Below, piece after piece: positions 1 through 6,649 of a DNA stretch of 14,159 bases. The stretch comes from Chloroflexota bacterium (GTDB lineage: Bacteria > Chloroflexota > Limnocylindria > Limnocylindrales > CSP1-4): positions 1-14,159 of the forward strand of contig JAJYJR010000076.1 in NCBI GenBank assembly GCA_021789355.1, written 5' to 3'. The number at the start of each line of letters is the position of its first letter. Within the stretch, counting starts at the first letter, position 1. The position numbers were made by a program, and so were the translations under genes. The notes under the pieces are model-generated. The model was given only the letters and a program-made list of their open reading frames with translations. It had not been told where the DNA came from and made no database searches.

Positions 1-1
1 G

Positions 2-40
2 TACCGTGCCATCGCGGCGTACCTCTCTTCCGTGAGTTGA
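2..40 (+). CDS. possible 3' end of an unidentified gene (partial)
   Basis: Reading from base 2, an open frame gives 12 codons (YRAIAAYLSSVS) ending in TGA at 38-40. The peptide looks like a plausible helical C-terminus, but it is too short to assign to any family. If real, it is the tail of a rightward gene converging on the methyltransferase whose stop is at 121. A chance open stretch this short is common in GC-rich DNA, so confidence is low. Bases 41-120 hold nothing recognisable. Confidence 0.25.
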   Translation, partial: YRAIAAYLSSVS

Positions 41-120
41 CTGCTCATCGGAAGCGTACGCCGCGCCCTCACCCGCTCAGGTCGGGTTCGAGCGCGACGC
101 GGTTTCCACACATCGTGACG

Positions 121-861
121 TTAGCTCTGCCCCCCGGGCTCGTCCCTCGGTCCACTGCGGAGGGAGACGAACATCGTGTTGAGTACCGGACGGGCCGACG
201 GCTCGGTGAGGTAGAGCCGGATCGCATGCGCCGAGGCTCCGAATAGGCGGCGAAGCCCGACCCACCGGAACCGGTCGCGGATCTCGTGGGCCGGTTCGAT
301 CCGGTACGTCCGGACGACGCGCTCGTTCAGTCCCGACCCAGCCCACAGCGCCCGCCAGGCGGGGCGAGTCACCATCGCGCTCCCGATCTGGCGCGCCAGC
401 CCGGCGACCCGCGGCGACGGCGTCTCGGTCAGCAGGAACCCCTCGTTGAGCCCGACGTATCCGCCGGGCTTCGTCACCCGGACCATCTCGGCGATCGCCC
501 GCTCCTTGTCGACGACGAAGGCGAGGACCGACTCGGCGATCACGGCATCGAACCGATCGTCCTCGAACGGCAGGCTGAGGACGTCGGCCACGACGAAGCT
601 GACGCGGTCACCGACGCCCTCCTCGCGGACCCGCTGGCGTGCCCAGTCGATCATCCGGGGCGAGCGGTCCACGCCGACGACATCGCAGTCACCCGCACGC
701 GCGATGCAGGCGGGTCCGACGCCGATGCCGCACCCGACGTCGAGTATCTCGCGGGCCTCCGCAACGTGGCAGAGCCCCAGGAGCCTCCGGGTCGCCGGGA
801 GCCCTCCAAGATGCACCGAGATGCCGACGCGGGCCTGCTGGTCGAGGAACGAACCCGTCAT
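121..861 (-). CDS. class I SAM-dependent methyltransferase (UbiE/Methyltransf_11 type)
   Basis: A 246-residue cytosolic protein that would transfer a methyl group from S-adenosylmethionine to an unknown, probably small-molecule, acceptor. The Rossmann-fold signature is clear. The glycine-rich motif I is DVGCGIG at residues 41-47. The acidic residue that should bind the ribose is in GVD at 63-65. Motif VADVLSLPF at 91-99 is followed by DDRFDAV, and KPGG lies at 131-134. The C-terminal ~100 residues are not a family I recognise and probably form the substrate cap. The ATG at 861 is preceded by a good GGAGGTG ribosome-binding site about 9 bases upstream. It diverges from the membrane methyltransferase at 1192 across 330 bp. 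Substrate and pathway cannot be read from the sequence. Confidence 0.9.
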   Translation of the reverse strand: MTGSFLDQQARVGISVHLGGLPATRRLLGLCHVAEAREILDVGCGIGVGPACIARAGDCDVVGVDRSPRMIDWARQRVREEGVGDRVSFVVADVLSLPFEDDRFDAVIAESVLAFVVDKERAIAEMVRVTKPGGYVGLNEGFLLTETPSPRVAGLARQIGSAMVTRPAWRALWAGSGLNERVVRTYRIEPAHEIRDRFRWVGLRRLFGASAHAIRLYLTEPSARPVLNTMFVSLRSGPRDEPGGQS

Positions 862-1191
862 GCGGACCCACCTCCATCCCGGAGCGGGATCCCAGGCGCC
901 ACGGGTCCCCGCCGCTGTGGCCGCCGACCCGCGGGGACGGCGGGTGCCGAGGAGCTCTCACGCTCAAGAAGAGCGTGGTGCGACGGCCGCGGGCGGGCCA
1001 GAGGCGTAAGTCGCCAAGTCGGCCAAGGCTTGAATCGACCGAGGATGAAGTCCCTGGACCGACCACCGCGGACCTCACCCGTCGAGCACTCGATCGGCAA
1101 CGCCACACAGGGGGCCCGATTCACGACCGATGCCTCTCGCCATCCCCAAGCGGCGCGCGGCAGCATCCGCCCCGGAGGTGAGGAAGGGCGA
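862..1191. other. 330-bp divergent intergenic region
   Basis: This stretch separates two divergent genes and must hold the promoters for both, but I could not pick convincing -35/-10 pairs. It holds no convincing gene: open frames across it read in shadow frames with no ribosome-binding site. The one clear structure is the inverted repeat at 959-977, listed separately. Confidence 0.6.
959..977. repeat. perfect 7-bp inverted repeat with 5-base spacer
   Basis: CACGCTC at 959-965 and GAGCGTG at 971-977 are exact reverse complements separated by AAGAA. There is no T-tract on either side, so it is not a typical intrinsic terminator. It lies in a divergent promoter region, about 100 bp upstream of the minus-strand methyltransferase start, so an operator for an unknown regulator is as likely as an RNA hairpin. 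Confidence 0.45.
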
Positions 1192-1731
1192 ATGTCTCGA
1201 TATCTGCAGTGGTCCCGGACGGAGCACCGCGAGCCCACGAGGGTCGCGGCCATGCTCTCTGTTGGCCCTGTCTTCCTGGCCCTGCTCCCGGGCCTGGTGG
1301 CGGGGATCGGCCCACGCCTCGACCGTCGATTCGGGCTGCCGCCCCTCCGGATCGGATCGGTGGGCCGCATCCTTGGCGGGTTGATGACGGCCGCGGGGTT
1401 CTCCCTCGGCTTCTGGTCGGTCTACGTCCAGCTGGATCGCGGCCGAGGCACGCCGCTGCCGGTGATGCCCACCCAGGAGCTTCTCACCGACGGTCCGTTC
1501 CGCTACTGCCGCAACCCGATGACGCTGGGAGCCATCCTGGCCTACCTCGGCGTCGCGCTCGCCGCGAGGACCACCGCGGGCATGGCTCTCGTCCTCTCCT
1601 TCGCCGCCTCCCTGCTGGTGTACCTCAAGCGCCTCGAGGAGGGGGAGCTGGCCGAGAGATTCGGCGACGCATACCTCGCGTACAAGCGGGACACGCCCTT
1701 CATCGTCCCCAGGCTCTCGAAGCGCAGTTGA
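1192..1731 (+). CDS. isoprenylcysteine carboxyl methyltransferase-like membrane protein (ICMT/PEMT family)
   Basis: A 179-residue integral membrane protein of the small methyltransferase superfamily that includes Icmt and phospholipid methyltransferases. It probably methylates a lipid or isoprenoid-like substrate at the membrane using SAM. Hydrophobic segments lie at about residues 22-40, 58-80, 110-126 and 128-145. The family signature is visible: GPFRYCRNPM at 101-110, then a membrane hairpin, then EEGELAERFGDAYLAYK at 149-165 and a terminal VPR. The frame stays open far upstream, but the ATG at 1192 is chosen because the membrane domain begins here and AGGAAGG sits just before it. The upstream part of the frame runs antisense to the methyltransferase at 121-861 and is not coding. 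Bacterial members have no firmly known substrate. Confidence 0.85.
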   Translation: MSRYLQWSRTEHREPTRVAAMLSVGPVFLALLPGLVAGIGPRLDRRFGLPPLRIGSVGRILGGLMTAAGFSLGFWSVYVQLDRGRGTPLPVMPTQELLTDGPFRYCRNPMTLGAILAYLGVALAARTTAGMALVLSFAASLLVYLKRLEEGELAERFGDAYLAYKRDTPFIVPRLSKRS

Positions 1732-1736
1732 CGGCC

Positions 1737-1748
1737 GGTGGCGCCACC
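1737..1748. repeat. 12-bp perfect palindrome after the ICMT-like gene
   Basis: GGTGGCGCCACC begins six bases after the TGA of the preceding gene. As RNA it could form only a short 4-bp stem with a 4-base loop, and no T-run follows, so a terminator role is weak. It may be a protein-binding site or chance in GC-rich DNA. Confidence 0.25.
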
Positions 1749-1842
1749 TTCGAACTGCTCTACGCGCTCCCGGCTGCTTCGGCGAATCCACGCTCGGGCG
1801 CCACCCAAGGGCAGGGCGGGTCAAGATTCAGACCGGCGACCC

Positions 1843-1869
1843 TGTCGATTTCGTGGCTGGCCGTTCGTC
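1843..1869 (+). promoter_or_regulatory. predicted ECF42-type sigma-factor promoter
   Basis: TGTCGA at 1843-1848 is followed, after a 17-base spacer, by CGTC at 1866-1869. From memory, the published target motif for the ECF42 group is TGTCGA at -35 and CG(A/T)C at -10, and this matches both boxes at a normal ECF spacing. It would place the transcription start near 1876, giving a leader of roughly 30 bases before the ATG at 1908. It lies directly upstream of the DGPF-ECF42 gene pair, which is where autoregulation predicts it. Confidence 0.65.
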
Positions 1870-1907
1870 TCATTGCGTAATCGCCTGGCAGTGACGAGGA
1901 GGAAGCG

Positions 1908-2255
1908 ATGCAGTACGTCATGCTGATCTACCAGGGCAGCGCGCTCGAGCGACAGGCCGCGCTCCCCGAGGAGGAGCAGAAGAAGGTCTACGCCGACTAC
2001 CAGGGGATCAACCAGACGCCGGGCGTCACTCCCGGGCTGCCGATGGGCCTCCCCCAGAATGCGACCACAGTCCGCGTCGAGGGCGGCAAGACCCTGACCA
2101 CCGACGGCCCGTTCGTCGGGATGAAGGAGGCCGTCGGCGGGTTCTTCGTCCTCGAGGCCGACGACCTGGACGCTGCGATCGAGGTGGCCGCCCGCGTCCC
2201 AGCAGCACGCTATGGTGGCGCTGTCGAGATTCGACCCTCGGAGACCTATTGGTAG
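1908..2255 (+). CDS. YCII-related DGPF-domain protein
   Basis: A 115-residue small cytosolic protein of the YCII/DGPF family (ferredoxin-like alpha-beta fold). The namesake DGPF is at residues 66-69, followed by the family block KEAVGGFFVLEADDLDAA at 73-90 and ending in EIRPSETYW. AGGAGG at 1897-1902 sits five bases before the ATG, so the start is secure. Its stop overlaps the start of the sigma-factor gene, so the two are translationally coupled. DGPF proteins are the standard genomic partners of ECF42 sigma factors, and their biochemical role is not established. Expression is probably driven by the ECF42-type promoter at 1843-1869. Confidence 0.92.
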   Translation: MQYVMLIYQGSALERQAALPEEEQKKVYADYQGINQTPGVTPGLPMGLPQNATTVRVEGGKTLTTDGPFVGMKEAVGGFFVLEADDLDAAIEVAARVPAARYGGAVEIRPSETYW

Positions 2256-3487
2256 CGACGCTCGATCAGGTCTTCCGCGAGGAGTGGGGCCGCGTCCTCG
2301 CCACCCTGATCGGCTTCCTCGGCGATGTCGACCTGGCCGAGGAAGCCGCGCAGGAGGCGTTCACCATCGCCGCCGAGCGGTGGCCGCGCGATGGCCTCCC
2401 TGGCAACCCGCGCGCCTGGCTGATGACGACGGCGCGGAACCGAGCGACGGACCGCATCCGCCGCGACCGGGCGCTCGCCGCGAAGTCTGCCCTGCTTGTC
2501 GCAGACCCTCGGGCTGACGTGCCAGTGAGCGCCACGAGCTTCCCCGATGAGCGCCTGGAGCTCATCTTCACCTGTTGCCACCCGGCGCTGGCGGTCGAGG
2601 CGCAGGTGGCGTTGACCCTGCGCGCCGTTGGCGGGCTCACCACCGACCAGATCGCCCGCGCCTTCCTCGTGCCGGAGCCCACGATGGCGCAGCGGCTGGT
2701 GCGGGCCAAGCGCAAGATCAGGGCAGCCGGAATCCCCTTCCGGGTGCCCCCCGCTCACCTGCTCCGCGAGCGCCTCGACGCCGTGCTGGCCGTCGTGTAC
2801 CTCATCTTCAACGAGGGCTACAGCGGCCGCGACGAGCTCGCAGCAGAGGCGATCTGGCTGGGACGCGCGCTCGCCGAACTGGTTCCGGACGACCCTGAAG
2901 TGCACGGGCTGCTGGCGATGATGCTCCTGCACGACTCCCGTCGCGAGGCGCGCTTCCGCGATGGCGAGCTCGTGCTGCTGGAGGACCAGGATCGGTCGCG
3001 CTGGAACGCGGCGCTGATCGCCGACGGGCGCGCCGAACTCGGCCGCGCGCTCGGGCTCGGCGGAAGCGGGCCGTACGTGCTCCAGGCCACGATCGCCTCG
3101 CTGCACGCCGAGACCCCGTGCGACTGGGTGAAGCTGGCAGGACTCTACGGCGAGCTCGTCCGCCTGACCGGCTCGCCGGTCGTGGAGCTGAACCGGGCCA
3201 TCGCCATCGCCGAGACCGACGGCCCCGAGGCTGGCCTGCGCATCGTCGACGAACTCGATCTCGACGACTTCCGCTACCTGCACTCGACCAGGGCCGAGCT
3301 CCTGCGACGCCTCGGGCGAACCGCCGAGGCGCGCGACGCCTACCGACGGGCGCGGGAACTCACCGGCGACGGCGCCGAGCGGCGCTTCCTCGACCGCCGA
3401 CTTGCGGAACTGGCGGGCACTCCAGGTCCGGGCTGGTTGCGCGGGACCTCGTCGAGCCGGCCGGCCGGGCGCGTGCCTTCGGGTTGA
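2249..3487 (+). CDS. ECF42-type RNA polymerase sigma factor with C-terminal TPR-like extension
   Basis: A 412-residue sigma factor, about twice the length of a classical ECF sigma. Region sigma-2 spans about residues 5-75 (REEWGRVLATL, then NPRAWLMTTARNRATDRIRR). Region sigma-4 spans about 100-165 and contains LTTDQIARAFLVPEPTMAQRL as its helix-turn-helix. The remaining ~245 residues are the helical, TPR-like domain that defines this group, including VYLIFNEGYSG at 183-193, LLEDQDRSRW at 243-252 and SPVVELNRAIA at 309-319. The start is a TTG at 2249, overlapping the DGPF stop by seven bases, with GGAG at 2240-2243 as ribosome-binding site. No anti-sigma gene lies beside it, which fits this group, where the extension is thought to control activity. 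The signal it senses is unknown. Confidence 0.93.
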   Translation: MVATLDQVFREEWGRVLATLIGFLGDVDLAEEAAQEAFTIAAERWPRDGLPGNPRAWLMTTARNRATDRIRRDRALAAKSALLVADPRADVPVSATSFPDERLELIFTCCHPALAVEAQVALTLRAVGGLTTDQIARAFLVPEPTMAQRLVRAKRKIRAAGIPFRVPPAHLLRERLDAVLAVVYLIFNEGYSGRDELAAEAIWLGRALAELVPDDPEVHGLLAMMLLHDSRREARFRDGELVLLEDQDRSRWNAALIADGRAELGRALGLGGSGPYVLQATIASLHAETPCDWVKLAGLYGELVRLTGSPVVELNRAIAIAETDGPEAGLRIVDELDLDDFRYLHSTRAELLRRLGRTAEARDAYRRARELTGDGAERRFLDRRLAELAGTPGPGWLRGTSSSRPAGRVPSG

Positions 3488-3538
3488 TGCCGGGCGGGAG
3501 TGTCGGCGGGACCTCTGACGGAAGGACGACGCCGTCGG

Positions 3539-4147
3539 CTACGTCTTCGCCGCCCTTGCGAACAGCGTCGTCTTGTCGCGCCAGACGGACACCTGCGGGA
3601 AGCCGGCCTTGTCCATCAGGCCGCGAAACTCGTCCGCGGTCCAGGTGTGCAGCCCCCACTTCCGCTCCGCCTTGCGGGCCGTCTCCGCATCCGGCTGGAG
3701 GTCGATGCTGAGCACCAGCCGGCCGCCTGGACGCATGACCCGGTGCATCTCCTGCATCGAGCGGAGAGGCTCTGCGCAGCAGCCGATGCAGTTGCAGGTG
3801 ACCGCACTGAAGGTGCCATCCGCCCAGGGCAGGGCCGCAGAGTCGCCTTGCACGATCTCGGCGGTCCCTGCCCGGATCCGCTCGCGGTTCTGTCGTCGGG
3901 CAATCCGGACCTGGACATCGGAGTGGTCCAGCCCCGCGATGCGGCGCACGTGCGCGGCGTACTTGTGCAGGAACGCCCCCGAGCCGCAGGCGACGTCCAG
4001 GACATCGTCGTCAGGCTGCATCTCAAGCAACCGCGCGACCCTTGCATGCAGGGATCGGAACATCAGCGGCATGGTCCATGCGACCAGCCAACCGAGGGGG
4101 CCGCTTGGCTTGACGCCCTGAGAGACCAGCACCTGTGTCACACCCAT
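3539..4147 (-). CDS. class I SAM-dependent methyltransferase
   Basis: A 202-residue cytosolic methyltransferase of the Methyltransf_11 type with unknown acceptor. Motif I is VLDVACGSG at residues 49-57, the ribose-binding acidic region is GLDHSD at 72-77, motif QGDSAALPW lies at 100-108, and RVMRPGG at 136-142 is the usual post-motif loop. Four cysteines cluster at 118, 120, 123 and 124 (CNCIGCC), just after the strand that ends the SAM pocket, where relatives usually have Asn/His-rich residues. The ATG at 4147 has GAGGAG about seven bases upstream. The gene converges on the sigma factor (51 bases between stops) and follows the TetR-type gene on the same strand, 232 bases away, so it may have its own promoter. 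Confidence 0.88.
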   Translation of the reverse strand: MGVTQVLVSQGVKPSGPLGWLVAWTMPLMFRSLHARVARLLEMQPDDDVLDVACGSGAFLHKYAAHVRRIAGLDHSDVQVRIARRQNRERIRAGTAEIVQGDSAALPWADGTFSAVTCNCIGCCAEPLRSMQEMHRVMRPGGRLVLSIDLQPDAETARKAERKWGLHTWTADEFRGLMDKAGFPQVSVWRDKTTLFARAAKT

Positions 4148-4160
4148 CGTCCGCTCCTCG

Positions 4161-4175
4161 GGCCAGCGGCTGGCC
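4161..4175. repeat. 6-bp inverted repeat beside the methyltransferase ribosome-binding site
   Basis: GGCCAG at 4161-4166 and CTGGCC at 4170-4175 are perfect complements around a 3-base spacer. On the minus strand the palindrome ends just upstream of the GAGGAG ribosome-binding site of the methyltransferase. It could be an operator or a leader hairpin that affects translation. The evidence is only symmetry and position. Confidence 0.3.
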
Positions 4176-4347
4176 TGGTCGCTGCCCCGCCGTGGGCATC
4201 GGGGCGGGCCCTGGCGGCGCCGGTGTCGGTCGGTGTCGCCTTCATCGCCGTGCTTCTTCCATGCTCCTCAGCCGGCAGTGTCCGCCCCGCCATCGATGGC
4301 CGCCAGAGGCGACCGGCCTGATCTTGCATCGCCGCCCTCGGTCGTCC

Positions 4348-4369
4348 GGACGCGGCGATCCCGCGGTCC
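4348..4369 (-). terminator. candidate terminator of the TetR-type gene
   Basis: Eleven bases past the TetR-type stop codon lies an inverted repeat. GGACGCGG at 4348-4355 pairs with CCGCG and TCC at 4361-4369, with one bulged G and the 5-base loop CGATC. The stem is eight pairs and GC-rich, but there is no U-tract, as is usual in high-GC genomes. Placement supports a terminator role. Confidence 0.4.
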
Positions 4370-4379
4370 TTCGCCCGCC

Positions 4380-5243
4380 TCAGCTGCCAGAGAGGCCGTC
4401 GGTCTCGAGCGCCCGAAGGATGTCGGCGATCCGTCCCTCGTCCCAGACGACCGTGGGATCGGGCTCGAAGAGGGCCTGGGCGATGCTCGCGATGGCGAAC
4501 GCGGGCAGCGACCAGTCCGCCGCCTGCGTGGCTCCGAACGGCCTCGCGCGGATGCGGCGTGTGGCGGTGTCGGGATTCGCGAGGGACATGATGACGAGGC
4601 CCCGCAGGTCGGCGCTGGCCATGCTCGCGAACGTCTCGAACGTCGTCTGGAGCTCGGGGCGGAGGCGATAGCCGAGAAGGCCGCTGAGGCGCCGCCACCC
4701 CGCCGCGATGCGGTCCACGAAGTCGCCCTCGGCCTGCGCGAGGGCGACCTGCAGGTCGCTGCGGAGCGCCTCGTCGGCCACGCTGAGGAAGGTCGCGTGG
4801 AGGGCCAGGTACGTCCGCCATTCGGTCGAGCCGTACATCGTCTCGAAGTCGTGCAGTGCCCCCAGGCGGATCAGCTCGAGGAGGAGGTCATGGCGGAGAT
4901 CGGGCGCCCTCAACCAGTCCAGGTGCTCGAGCACGATCCGCCTGATCTCGGGGATGGCCGTCTCCTCACTCGAGATCGCCGCAGGCGTGGTCGCCCTGGC
5001 CAGCTCCTTGAGCAGGTCGCTGAAGAAGAGGTCCTTGTACGGCCATCGGCGGTAGACGGTGCTCCGTGAGACGCGGGCGTCCCGGATGACGTCCTCGTAG
5101 CTGATGTGGTCGAGGCTGACGGTCAGTCCGGCCTGGTTGACCATGGCCGCCGCGGCCTGCAGCATCCGCCGTTCGGTCTCCTCGTCCGACAGCCGGGGCC
5201 GCCTCCGACCGAGACCCGCCGGGGCTTGCACCCTGGCTCTCAC
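4380..5243 (-). CDS. TetR/AcrR-family transcriptional regulator
   Basis: A 287-residue DNA-binding regulator, long for the family (usually about 200). The N-terminal helix-turn-helix is clear: SYEDVIRDARVSRSTVYRRW at about residues 48-67, followed by KDLFFSDLL. The C-terminal ~200 residues are helical and would form the ligand and dimer domain, with no close match I recognise. I place the start at the GTG at 5243 because a perfect GGAGGT (bases 5251-5256) sits seven bases upstream. An in-frame ATG at 5270 adds nine residues but lacks a good ribosome-binding site. It is transcribed away from the reductase-YceI operon across only 91 bp, so it probably represses that operon and itself. Its ligand is unknown. 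Confidence 0.88.
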   Translation of the reverse strand: MRARVQAPAGLGRRRPRLSDEETERRMLQAAAAMVNQAGLTVSLDHISYEDVIRDARVSRSTVYRRWPYKDLFFSDLLKELARATTPAAISSEETAIPEIRRIVLEHLDWLRAPDLRHDLLLELIRLGALHDFETMYGSTEWRTYLALHATFLSVADEALRSDLQVALAQAEGDFVDRIAAGWRRLSGLLGYRLRPELQTTFETFASMASADLRGLVIMSLANPDTATRRIRARPFGATQAADWSLPAFAIASIAQALFEPDPTVVWDEGRIADILRALETDGLSGS

Positions 5244-5334
5244 CCTGCTAACCTCCGGTAGACATGACATCCCAAGTACCGTGTTCTGTATCTCTCCAAA
5301 AGGGTAGCAGGCGGACTGGCAGGAAGGAAGTGGA

Positions 5335-5829
5335 ATGAGCCGTCTCGGGCAATGGATCTATAGGAACGAGCGCTGGATGTACCAGGCTGGCCGGCCGAAC
5401 CGCGTCGCGGCGATGCTCAACCGGGGCTGGGCAAGGATGGGGTCGCTGGGACTCGGACCGAAACGCCTGGTCACCCTCGAGGTTCCCGGCCGCCGAAGCG
5501 GCCGTTCCCTCTCGATCCCGCTCATCGTGGCGGACGTTGGCGGTGAGCGCTATCTCGTGGCGATGCTCGGCGAGCAGGCGAGCTGGGTGGCGAACGTGCG
5601 GGCAGCCGGCGGCCAGGCGGTCCTCCGCCGCGGACGCCGCGAGGACGTGTGCCTCGAGGAGGTGCGTCCGGGTGCCCGGGCGCCGATCCTTCGGCGGCAC
5701 CTGCAGGTTGCGCCCGCGGCTCGCTCGTTCGTCCCGGTCGACCACCGGGCCCCGGCCGCCGAGTTCGACCGAATCGCGGCGGCGTTCCCGGTCTTCCGAA
5801 TCAGACCCGACCGCGAGGGTCAGCGATGA
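5335..5829 (+). CDS. F420-type nitroreductase/quinone reductase (DDN family)
   Basis: A 164-residue split-beta-barrel protein resembling the deazaflavin-dependent nitroreductase (Ddn) family, which uses reduced F420 to reduce quinones and nitro compounds at or near the membrane. The diagnostic stretch is TLEVPGRRSGRSLSIPLIV at residues 47-65, then ERYLVAMLGEQASWVANVRA at 71-90, where the GRxSG loop and the W-x-x-N motif sit around the cofactor phosphate and deazaflavin. The ATG at 5335 follows AGGAAGG. Its stop overlaps the start of the YceI gene (ATGA), so the two form one operon, and the divergent TetR-type gene is the likely regulator. Use of F420 is inferred from the family. Some members have been proposed to bind other flavins or haem. 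Confidence 0.85.
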   Translation: MSRLGQWIYRNERWMYQAGRPNRVAAMLNRGWARMGSLGLGPKRLVTLEVPGRRSGRSLSIPLIVADVGGERYLVAMLGEQASWVANVRAAGGQAVLRRGRREDVCLEEVRPGARAPILRRHLQVAPAARSFVPVDHRAPAAEFDRIAAAFPVFRIRPDREGQR

Positions 5830-6548
5830 CGATCGAGGCGGAGCTCGATACGAGGACCGGCAGCGCGCCCGACATCGCACGGCGCACCCGTCACCGGGGC
5901 CGGTGGATCGTCGTGAGCGTGGTCGTGATCCTCGTCCTCGTCGGCGTGGCTGTCGGCATCTACACCAACTTCTCGGCCGAACCTCCGCTGGCGCTGCCCA
6001 CCACTGCCGCCGGCGCGCCCGTCGGGTCGCCCGACGGCACCTGGATGGTCGCGGCCGGATCGGTCGCGGGCTACCGGATCCAGCAGACCGTCCTCGGCTT
6101 GAGTGGGGATGTCGTCGGGAGGACGAAGGACGTCACCGGCACCATCGTCGTCGCCAACGACGTCGTCGACAGCGGAACGTTCAGCATCGACCTCACCACC
6201 GTCACCGCAGCCGGCAAGGTGCAGCCACAATTCGCGACCAGCCTCGACACTCGCGACCATCCACGTGCGACGTTCACGCTGGCTCGACCGATCACCCTGG
6301 GCCCGGCTTTCGCCTCGGGTGAGAGCATCGCCGCGACAGCCACGGGCCAACTCGCCCTGAACGGGACCTCGCGCCCCGTCACCGCCAGGATCTCGGCGCG
6401 CCGCGACGGCTCGACCCTGGAAGTCGTCGGGTCGATCCCCGTCGCATTCTCCGACTGGGGCATCCGGGGCCCAACCGGGTACGGCGCCCTGGGCTCGCTC
6501 GCCGATCACGGCGTGGCAGAGTTCCTCCTCATCCTGCACCGCGCGTGA
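5826..6548 (+). CDS. membrane-anchored YceI-family protein
   Basis: A 240-residue protein with a cytoplasmic N-terminus, one membrane anchor at about residues 27-46 (WIVVSVVVILVLVGVAVGIY), a short linker and an extracellular YceI lipocalin-like barrel from about 70 to 239. Family marks include GTFSIDLTTV at 117-126, DHPRATFTLARP at 144-155 and GQLALNGTSRPVTA at 174-187. YceI barrels bind long isoprenoid or amphiphilic molecules, such as polyprenyl quinones. Coupling to an F420-type quinone/nitro reductase through a 4-base ATGA overlap therefore suggests a shared lipid-quinone or hydrophobic toxicant substrate (inference). The ATG at 5826 is preferred over upstream in-frame starts, which overlap the reductase gene. 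Confidence 0.9.
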   Translation: MTIEAELDTRTGSAPDIARRTRHRGRWIVVSVVVILVLVGVAVGIYTNFSAEPPLALPTTAAGAPVGSPDGTWMVAAGSVAGYRIQQTVLGLSGDVVGRTKDVTGTIVVANDVVDSGTFSIDLTTVTAAGKVQPQFATSLDTRDHPRATFTLARPITLGPAFASGESIAATATGQLALNGTSRPVTARISARRDGSTLEVVGSIPVAFSDWGIRGPTGYGALGSLADHGVAEFLLILHRA

Positions 6549-6560
6549 CGCCTGCAGGCG
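6549..6560. repeat. 12-bp perfect palindrome after the YceI gene
   Basis: CGCCTGCAGGCG starts immediately after the YceI stop codon (6546-6548). As RNA it can form only a short stem with almost no loop. It may contribute to transcription ending together with the larger hairpin at 6589-6615, or be chance. Confidence 0.25.
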
Positions 6561-6588
6561 GGCCGGCCACGCAAGCCCCAGCGGTCGT

Positions 6589-6615
6589 CCCCGACGGCCG
6601 ACGCGGTCGTCGGGG
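6589..6615. terminator. candidate bidirectional terminator hairpin
   Basis: CCCCGACG at 6589-6596 and CGTCGGGG at 6608-6615 form a perfect 8-bp GC-rich stem around an 11-base loop. It lies in the 101-bp gap between the stops of the rightward YceI gene and the leftward MFS gene, where one symmetrical hairpin can serve both. No T-tract is present on either side. Confidence 0.5.
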
Positions 6616-6649
6616 GGACATACCCGGCGCGATCGCCAGACGCGATCGG

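Noticed and set aside
2222..2248. Second ECF42-like promoter inside the end of the DGPF gene (TGTCGA at 2222-2227)
   Set aside because: No CG(A/T)C box occurs at 16-18 bases downstream, and the hexamer is within coding sequence.
2246..3283. 345-codon open frame antisense to the sigma factor
   Set aside because: No family resemblance. The sense strand encodes a full ECF42-type protein with correct regions sigma-2 and sigma-4.
3488..3538. Terminator between the convergent sigma factor and methyltransferase genes
   Set aside because: Only a 5-bp complementarity with a large loop was found, not distinguishable from background.
5537..6322. Arg/His-rich repetitive peptide in an alternative plus frame (His/Arg run around 6130-6230)
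   Set aside because: It is a frame shadow of the YceI gene, and its apparent repeats come from GTC/ACC-rich codons of the real protein.
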